Assembly (NCBI GenBank): GCA_022749755.1 | Contig: CM040446.1 | Location: 1,604,966 to 1,668,965 of the forward strand | DNA length: 64,000 nucleotides | Direction: 5' to 3' | From: Azadirachta indica | Lineage: Eukaryota > Streptophyta > Magnoliopsida > Sapindales > Meliaceae | Part shown: positions 58,045-64,000 of the stretch, in pieces | Layout: each line of letters opens with the position of its first letter | How positions within the stretch are numbered: the first letter of the stretch is position 1 | Notes under the pieces: generated by a model | Told to the model about the DNA's origin: nothing | Seen by the model: the letters and a program-made list of their open reading frames with translations, nothing else | The model's database searches: none | Translations under genes and position numbers: made by a program

Positions 58045-60289
58045 GGGGGGGTCAAAATTATTAATGTATTCTAATAATTAATAAAGATTGGTTGTAGTTG
58101 GGAGTTAAGACGTTAGTAGTTATTAGTTGTAATAGTCACCAATTTATGCCTATATATAACTATGTATTGTAACAATTGAAACTCAAGAAATAGAAGTTAT
58201 TTCTTCAAACATTGACAGTAATCAAGAATCACGTTAAGCAATAAGGTCCTGATATTCCTATAATATATAATTCAACTTATGCAATGAATTACTGGTCAAT
58301 TGGTACAACTTGGATCGGTTTTTATGATGTCCAGTCCATAAAAGCTAAGATTTCTTATGCCAAAGAGAAAAACTTGCTTGGTTACATTGTGTGGAGAGTT
58401 TCTTATGATAAAAATTGGACACGTTCTCAAGCTGCGGGTATGTTTTAGCAAATGCTAGCTTTATTGATATTATAATTTGTTTTGTATCTCTTCTTAACAT
58501 AGTGAATTGCTTTTCAGCTGACGAAGACGAGGTTATTTCTTCACCTACTGTGAACAATAATAATAATACTTATAAAAATGATGATCCCAATAAGCAGAAA
58601 TTGTTGGTAGTCATTTCGACTTCAGCCATTGCTATCATTCTCATTGTGGGATTTTTAATACATTACTTGTAGATGAGGAAGCTAAAACTTAACAAGGGTA
58701 ACTTGCTTTGACAATGTATAAATATTTAGTTTACAATTGAGGATTAATTAATTTTTGTATTTTTCTTTTATATTTTTGTTGGTTGACGAAGAAAGACTCA
58801 TGCAAAGTAAGTAAAGCAGCAGCTGCTGAAAATCTCAATACAAATGCTCCAAATTTGATTGAATATAGTTTGGATGAAATTGAGGCCTGTACCAATAAAT
58901 TTTCAATTCAAAATAGGCTTGGGAGGGTGGATATGGTTTTGGTTACATGGTATACTACATATTACTCATTAGGGGTATTTTTCTTATTTAATATTTTTTT
59001 TCTAGAAACTACAGGATATCACAACCTGAATTTATTTTCCTAGGTGTATTAGCAAATGGAGAGCAAATAACTGTGAAAAAACCTTCAAAAACATCCACAC
59101 AAGGATTTACACTTATTGCCAGACTCCAACATGTAAATCTTGTTAGAGTTTTGGGTTTTTGGCATTGACAATGAAGAACATGTATTGATCTGTGAGTACA
59201 TGCTAAAGAAAAGCTCGGCACTACTACATTTTTGGTCTATTATCTATCTATCTGTCTATATATATATATAAACCAAAGATATCCGATTTTCGAATGGCTG
59301 GAATTTTCGCAAAATAGAGTCTTGAAGCAAACACAGTACGATTTGCTGGGAAATGGTGAAGATATATAGATGGAAATTTTTAAGTGTGGACATCCGTAGA
59401 AGTGAAGAACTTATTGATATATTCTTTGTTGTATATACTTATATATTTAGTCTTCTTTATTGTATATACTTATATATTTAGTCTTTGTAATTATCCAACG
59501 TAGGGGCATAATTCCTCCTGAATACATCAAACATGGTGTAAACTAAATGCGATGTTTACAGCTTTGGGATTCTAGTTCTTGAAATTATAAGTGGCTAGAG
59601 ATCGTTCATTTCAAATGGATTGAATAAAAAATTCAGCCTTCCAGCGCATGTGAGTTTCTCTAGTAATCCCCTGGGATTAAAACTAGCATTCGATTTTCAA
59701 GTTAACAAATAATAATTGATATTTGATACATAATTCCAGGCACATGAAATGTGGAAATATGGAAGAGGCATGGAATTTGTTGATCCAATATTAGATGATA
59801 CACAATCCTCTTGTAAGTTACTGAGATGTCAGCAGATAGCTTTGCTGTGTGTCCAAGATAACCCAAATGATAGACCTTCCATCGTGGAAATTAACTCCAT
59901 CCTCGAGAACGAAAGACATATATAAAATTTCCAGATGAGGCCTGATGTTTCAAGACAAGAAAATGGAGAAGTTCTAAGTACATCCGTATTGGAACTGGAG
60001 ATATCATGTTCAGAGAATGATGCAACAATTTCAGATGTGTTAGCTAGATGATCAATTAGTCTAGCTTTTCGTATTCATGTAATTAATTGTGCAAGTGTAT
60101 GCAATAAACAATAAGATTGATTCTCAGTTTTTGTAGATACCTTTTTTAGGGTAAAAAATTATTTTTGAGGGTGAGAAATTTCTAGGTAGAGTTGTTAACA
60201 TTCAACCAATCAAGTCCTACAGATAATTCAATTAATTAGAAACTAATGGAAGGAGAAACCATTTTGGGCTAATTTTTCTTTTCTAAATT

Positions 60290-62780
60290 GCTTTTGGTTC
60301 CAAGGCTTTTAGATACTACAAGAAAGTATCTAATGAAACACCCCAAATTTCGCCATAACATAATAAGATTTGAAATGAAACTCACATCTTCAAAATTCAA
60401 TTGGTTTTCATATAACAAATCGCAAATTCCCCCAAAATACAATGTCAAACTTCAAAATATGTATAATCAATATAGTACTAAAAATCTCAATCCAAATGTC
60501 ACCTTAAAGAAGGTACTCCTTATAAATTTAGCCCAAAAATAATTTATAGAACTTAACCCTTTACTTACAATACCAAATAAATATAAAGTAATAAGAACAA
60601 TATTTATTTATTTATAAAGAATACATAAACTGCAGCGCTAACTTCCAAAACGAATCTAGTATCTCACCACCTTAAATACAAACTTAATCTGTAAAATATA
60701 AATTAGTGAGGGGTGAGCTGCCTACTCAGTAAGTAAATTCATGTACAACTTTTAATACTTAAAAATCATTTAATCCATAAAATAATTATTTTTAAGAATT
60801 ATTTAACAATAAATATTTATATGTGAAATCATTACTCAAATGAAAGCAGTTGCTAATATATAAGCATGATCACAACTTTTAATAAAACTAATTTTTAAAA
60901 AAATTATTTAACTGAATATTTAACAAAATCATTTAACTTATGTCTCATAACATTACTAATATTTTCCGTGTTTCATTTATCACAATACAGTATAATAGTA
61001 CCCTAAAAATTCAGTCATTAATAGTCAGTAAGTGGATAACAATAATCTAACTAATCAATCGATAATAGTAATAGTAACAAAAATAATTATTACAAACAAT
61101 GAGCCAAAACAGTACAATATACAAAATATGACTTTTCATATAATGCAAAACTGATAACATTTATCTTTCATGTACATTTCATACAAAATATTCAATAATT
61201 TGATAAAATATTTCTTCAAAATAACTATTTAATCATTAAAATCATTTCCCATTCTGTTATAAAATTCTCTTATGTTTACAATAGTTTTGAAGATTAAAAG
61301 AAAACACGTCATGCATAAATCTACTTACCTAAACCGAACCAAAACTTTCATGCTACTTTTAGCATTTAAAACTTTCGATCACCCTATTCATAATAAAGTA
61401 TAATTTAATCAAAACTATAATAATTTATTAATCTTAAACTATGAATAATTTAGTTTTAAATTCTATTTTTTACGTACAATTCCTTTAACTATATATCAAT
61501 AAATTTTATCATATTCTAAAATCCTTTGAATTATAACATCATAATCCTTATTCTTAGAACTCTTTACACTTTAGACAGTGAAAGTTTTAGTATTTACTCA
61601 TGTCTAAAACCTTAAACTTATATATTCATAATTTGTCTTTTCAATTTCTTACTGAATAACCTCAATTTAATAATTTTTAACTCATAATCTACTAATAAAA
61701 TTAAGCTTAATTTTTACAGAATTGTTGATAACACATAAAAACATCTTGTTCAAAAATTTCATAACATTTGGACATCAAAATATTTTCCTTTTCGATTACA
61801 AGTAAATTGTCATGAAATTTCCAGATTTGAGGCTCATTGATTTAAAAATTCATAACAATTGTTATAAAATTCCAAAAATCACAAAACTTTGAAAATATCA
61901 ATAGACATGTATATAAAGCAATATGCCAACTTTTACAATATTTGAAGATCATATGTTTGGTCAAATAAATTTATATTTTCGTGCCTACAGCAGACATTAC
62001 TGTTTTCCAAAACAGTAGGGTAACGTTTGAAAAATTATTAAAAATTAGTTTCTTAAAGATTGCAACAAAATAAAATTTTGAAAGTTCATTACTGAGTTTA
62101 ATTTAATATCATAAAAAGATTATTAATAAAGAAAAAAAGAAAATCTATGTTTTAATTATCAATAAATAAATTATTTAGACAATTCTTGAAAATCCTAATT
62201 CTATTAACCATCAATTAATTCTCAATTAATATTCCGATCAATCGAACATATAACATATAACTGAGATCATTTGAAATCACAAGAAAGACATAATTTAATA
62301 TTCAAGAAAACTCGTCTAAAAGATATTCGAATAGAGAATAGGTTAAGACACATCTTTTCTCTTCTTTTTTATTTCCTTTTTCTTTTTTCTTTGATTTTCT
62401 CTCTTTCTCTTCCCTTTGCTTTTCTCTTCTTTTTTTTTTTTACGGCCTAAGAAAATAAGATCTCTAATAAGTAAACTCCACCAAAAGTAAGCAAAAGTAA
62501 ATATACTTGTCTTACAAACTTTTAGTCATTTGTATTATTTATATAATACAGTGAAAATTCAAGTATTACATCTAATAAGTTGAAAAACAAGATAACAGCT
62601 TCAGAAACCATAACCGCAATGGTAATGATCAGCAAGAATTCAGTTTAGCCGTAAGAAAATAAGTATCTGAACTCAGATGAAACACAGAATGAGCTAAAAT
62701 AATTTCTGCCTAAAATCATCACAGCTATGGAGTTCTTTTTATACAATATAAGTGCCAAGAAAACCCCGTGACATGAAATA
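60290..62780 (+). pseudogene. Kinase ghost downstream of locus N, split by solo LTR
   Basis: 60300-60333 (GCTTTTAGATACT...AAGTATCTAA) and 62576-62770 (TAAGTTGAAAAACAAGATAA onward, then the exon 6 fragment GCTATGGAGTTC at 62725) together equal the ghosts at 30270 and 52150. The solo LTR lies exactly between them. Confidence 0.75.
60334..62570 (+). mobile_element. Solo LTR, 2237 bp, clean ends
   Basis: It starts TGAAACACCCCAAATTTCG and ends CAAGTATTACA (TG..CA) and is flanked by TCTAA (60329-60333, 62571-62575). The unoccupied site is visible in the ghost at 30313. TG(T/A)AACACCCC is a start common to many Ty3/gypsy-type plant LTRs, so that superfamily is likely. The copies at 6297-9604 and 34166-35720 belong to the same or a sister family. 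Only the LTR remains. Confidence 0.9.
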
Positions 62781-64000
62781 TATTTAAAATTGGAAAAAGG
62801 TGTAAATCATTTCTTTAGACTTAAAAATAAGTAATTTTCTCTACTCGAATACCATATGATTAGTAGGATATACAACAAGAACAAAAATTTTAACTGTCTA
62901 AATGACTGGTAATCAAATTGTATTAAAAGAAATAAACAGTCTCTAATAATAAATTTAAAATTAATTAATGATTTTAATTAATTTTATGAAATTTCATTGA
63001 TCGTTTATTAAATATTATGATAATAATATGATTTTTTTTTATTCCGTAGTTGAATGGTTCATGGTTAAGTTAGAAGGATAAGTTAAGTTTATTTTAAATG
63101 GTTAGTCAGATATTTATAAAATTATTTTTGGTTAAATCACTCTTTTCACATTAAGATTTAAAAAAGCAAAGAAAAATTTAACTTTTGAAACTTAGATTTT
63201 GAGTTCCTAAATATTCTTGATGATATCATAACACCATTATCAAATTAACCCTTAAAGCCAGAGTGCTAGACTTTAACATTAGTGAGTAATTAAAAGAAGC
63301 TTATATATTAAAAAAGATAAAAGTAAGTTGTCATCAAATAATAGAATTAGGTAAATAGTAAGGTTAAAACTAGTCGACTTTTGACCAAGTTCTAAAATAT
63401 TTATAGAAGTGACATCTGCTACAACAAATTATATCAGTTTTGAATTTCTGTAATTTTTATTCAAAATTTAGATAAAAACTAAGATTAGGAATTGACTATA
63501 GTGTTCAGCTCACTATTTTAATAAATTAAATAATCTTCAAAATAGTTATGACTTAGTCTTGGTCATTATATGACTCGCAGAACAAAATGAAGACTTTTTC
63601 ACATCTTGTTTTTTAAGAATTAGAAAATAACTTTTCTTTATTATTATTTACTTCATAGAAAATATTGTTTTATTATATAAATTGTTTTTCTAATTTCTTA
63701 AATGATGAAAAAGGAAATCTTTAATATTGAGTGATACTTTATCACATAATCAATAATTTAAATAAAAAGTATGGACTCTTCACACAATATCTGCAAAAGT
63801 AATTTTGCGAAAGAGATATAAATTCTTGTATAAACTAGTGTTATATTATTATCGTATGTACTATATTTTCGTAGTAGTATTACAGAAAAGATCAGATAAT
63901 AAAAAAAAATCATATGAGAGTAGAAAATGTAATAATAATGTACATAGTATCATTACATCAGAGTTTGTTTCTCTCGTGTAATTAATTACTGATATATTTA
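62781..64000. repeat. Downstream spacer, copy 3
   Basis: Colinear with 30600-32080 and 54650-55240 up to about 63770 (TTGTCATCAAATAATAGA, GAATTTCTGTAATTTTTAT, AATATTGAGTGATACTTTATC). In copy 2 the next item is a promoter block and locus N, so another receptor copy may lie to the right of the window. The last 230 bases are unrecognised. Confidence 0.6.

Larger units (their letters stand above)
56235..58217 (+). mobile_element. Small LTR retrotransposon (TRIM/copia-like, non-autonomous) in locus N
   Basis: The two LTRs, 56235-56397 and about 58050-58217, are about 165 bases and clearly alike (TTAGTTGTAATAGTCACCA, GCCTATATATA, TTATTTCTTCAAACATTG). GTAAT flanks both sides (56230-56234, 58218-58222). 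Right after the left LTR lies TGGTATCAAAACC, a primer-binding site like that for initiator Met tRNA (TGGTATCAGAGC). A G-rich polypurine tract precedes the right LTR. The internal ~1.65 kb has frames at 56513-56902 and 56815-57120 without recognisable gag or pol motifs, so it needed another element's proteins. Confidence 0.88.
55401..60051 (+). pseudogene. Locus N: GH18 receptor kinase pseudogene with nested transposons
   Basis: The leader VSVTISFVFYVFCS is shifted by one lost base and ends in TAG. ETWIRASYWNLRDEF restores the frame from 55460. Further shifts occur at about 55650, 55710, 55910 and 56145. An LTR retrotransposon splits the exon at 56234. Beyond it, [38 protein letters not shown] and a normal donor are seen (58437). 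The membrane exon (58518-58697) ends early at TAG replacing Trp (VGFLIHYL stop). The glycine loop is shifted (GRVDMV). Exon 4 has several indels. Most of exon 5, including the HRD loop, is deleted near 59270, leaving only a DFG-region remnant. Exons 6 and 7 (about 59503-59650, 59741-60051) survive, ending SDVLAR stop. It is dead. Confidence 0.87.

Noticed and set aside
60288..60542. 84-codon frame across the left edge of the solo LTR
   Set aside because: It spans the junction between the kinase ghost and the LTR, so it arose by the insertion and has no conserved counterpart.

Overview
This is a nuclear segment from a eudicot plant. It is AT-rich and its genes have introns with GT..AG borders and kinase-receptor exons. 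It contains plant-type LINE, LTR, Mutator-like and CACTA-like transposons, and plant class V chitinase (GH18) folds fused to receptor-like kinases. I cannot name the species. No tRNA, rRNA, CRISPR or prokaryotic feature was seen.

Almost everything genic belongs to one family: receptor kinases whose extracellular part is a GH18 chitinase-like domain, followed by one membrane helix and a Ser/Thr kinase of the plant RLK/Pelle type, the architecture known from tobacco CHRK1. The ancestral gene has seven exons: (1) signal peptide plus GH18; (2) transmembrane; (3) juxtamembrane plus glycine loop; (4) VAxK lysine and alphaC region; (5) HRD/DFG catalytic loop; (6) PPEY region; (7) C-lobe. I letter the loci from left to right. 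A (+, 1607-4483) is a broken GH18. B (-, 10193-4850) is split by a solo LTR. C (-, 14167-11149) has an open GH18 exon and a broken kinase. D (+, 22031-22384) is truncated. E (-, 25400-23000) is degraded. F (+, 27030-30008) is open throughout except for its signal peptide. G-type kinase ghosts lie at 30270, 52150 and 60290. H (+, 32258-33290) is a broken GH18. I (-, 36965-35904) is a GH18 with a lost start. J (-, 40807-37630) is the only copy with all seven exons open (781 codons plus stop). K (-, 45340-42197) is a recent tandem copy of J with lesions. L (-, about 46600) is a collapsed third copy. M (+, 48549-51969) and N (+, 55401-60051) are pseudogenes. Wherever the GH18 active-site segment can be read, the catalytic glutamate is missing, so these are probably binding or sensing domains rather than enzymes.

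Transposons have carved the array. Most can be delimited by comparing an interrupted paralog with an uninterrupted one: a 1.87-kb Mutator-like insertion in A with a 9-bp target duplication; a full-length but dead LINE (15959-21670) with a 9-bp duplication; three copies of one LTR family, one of them a clean solo LTR (60334-62570, duplication TCTAA) and one carrying four tandem 515-bp units; a 450-bp solo LTR inside M (duplication AGCAG); and a small LTR retrotransposon inside N (duplication GTAAT) that itself carries a CACTA-like element in its polypurine tract.

Spacers are also duplicated. A roughly 1.4-kb flank module recurs at 1, 14180, 25510 and 46640. A roughly 110-bp leader precedes every plus-strand copy. 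A downstream spacer recurs after F, M and N. The whole window therefore reads as a receptor gene family growing by segmental and tandem duplication while most copies decay, with J, and possibly F, as the surviving functional candidates.
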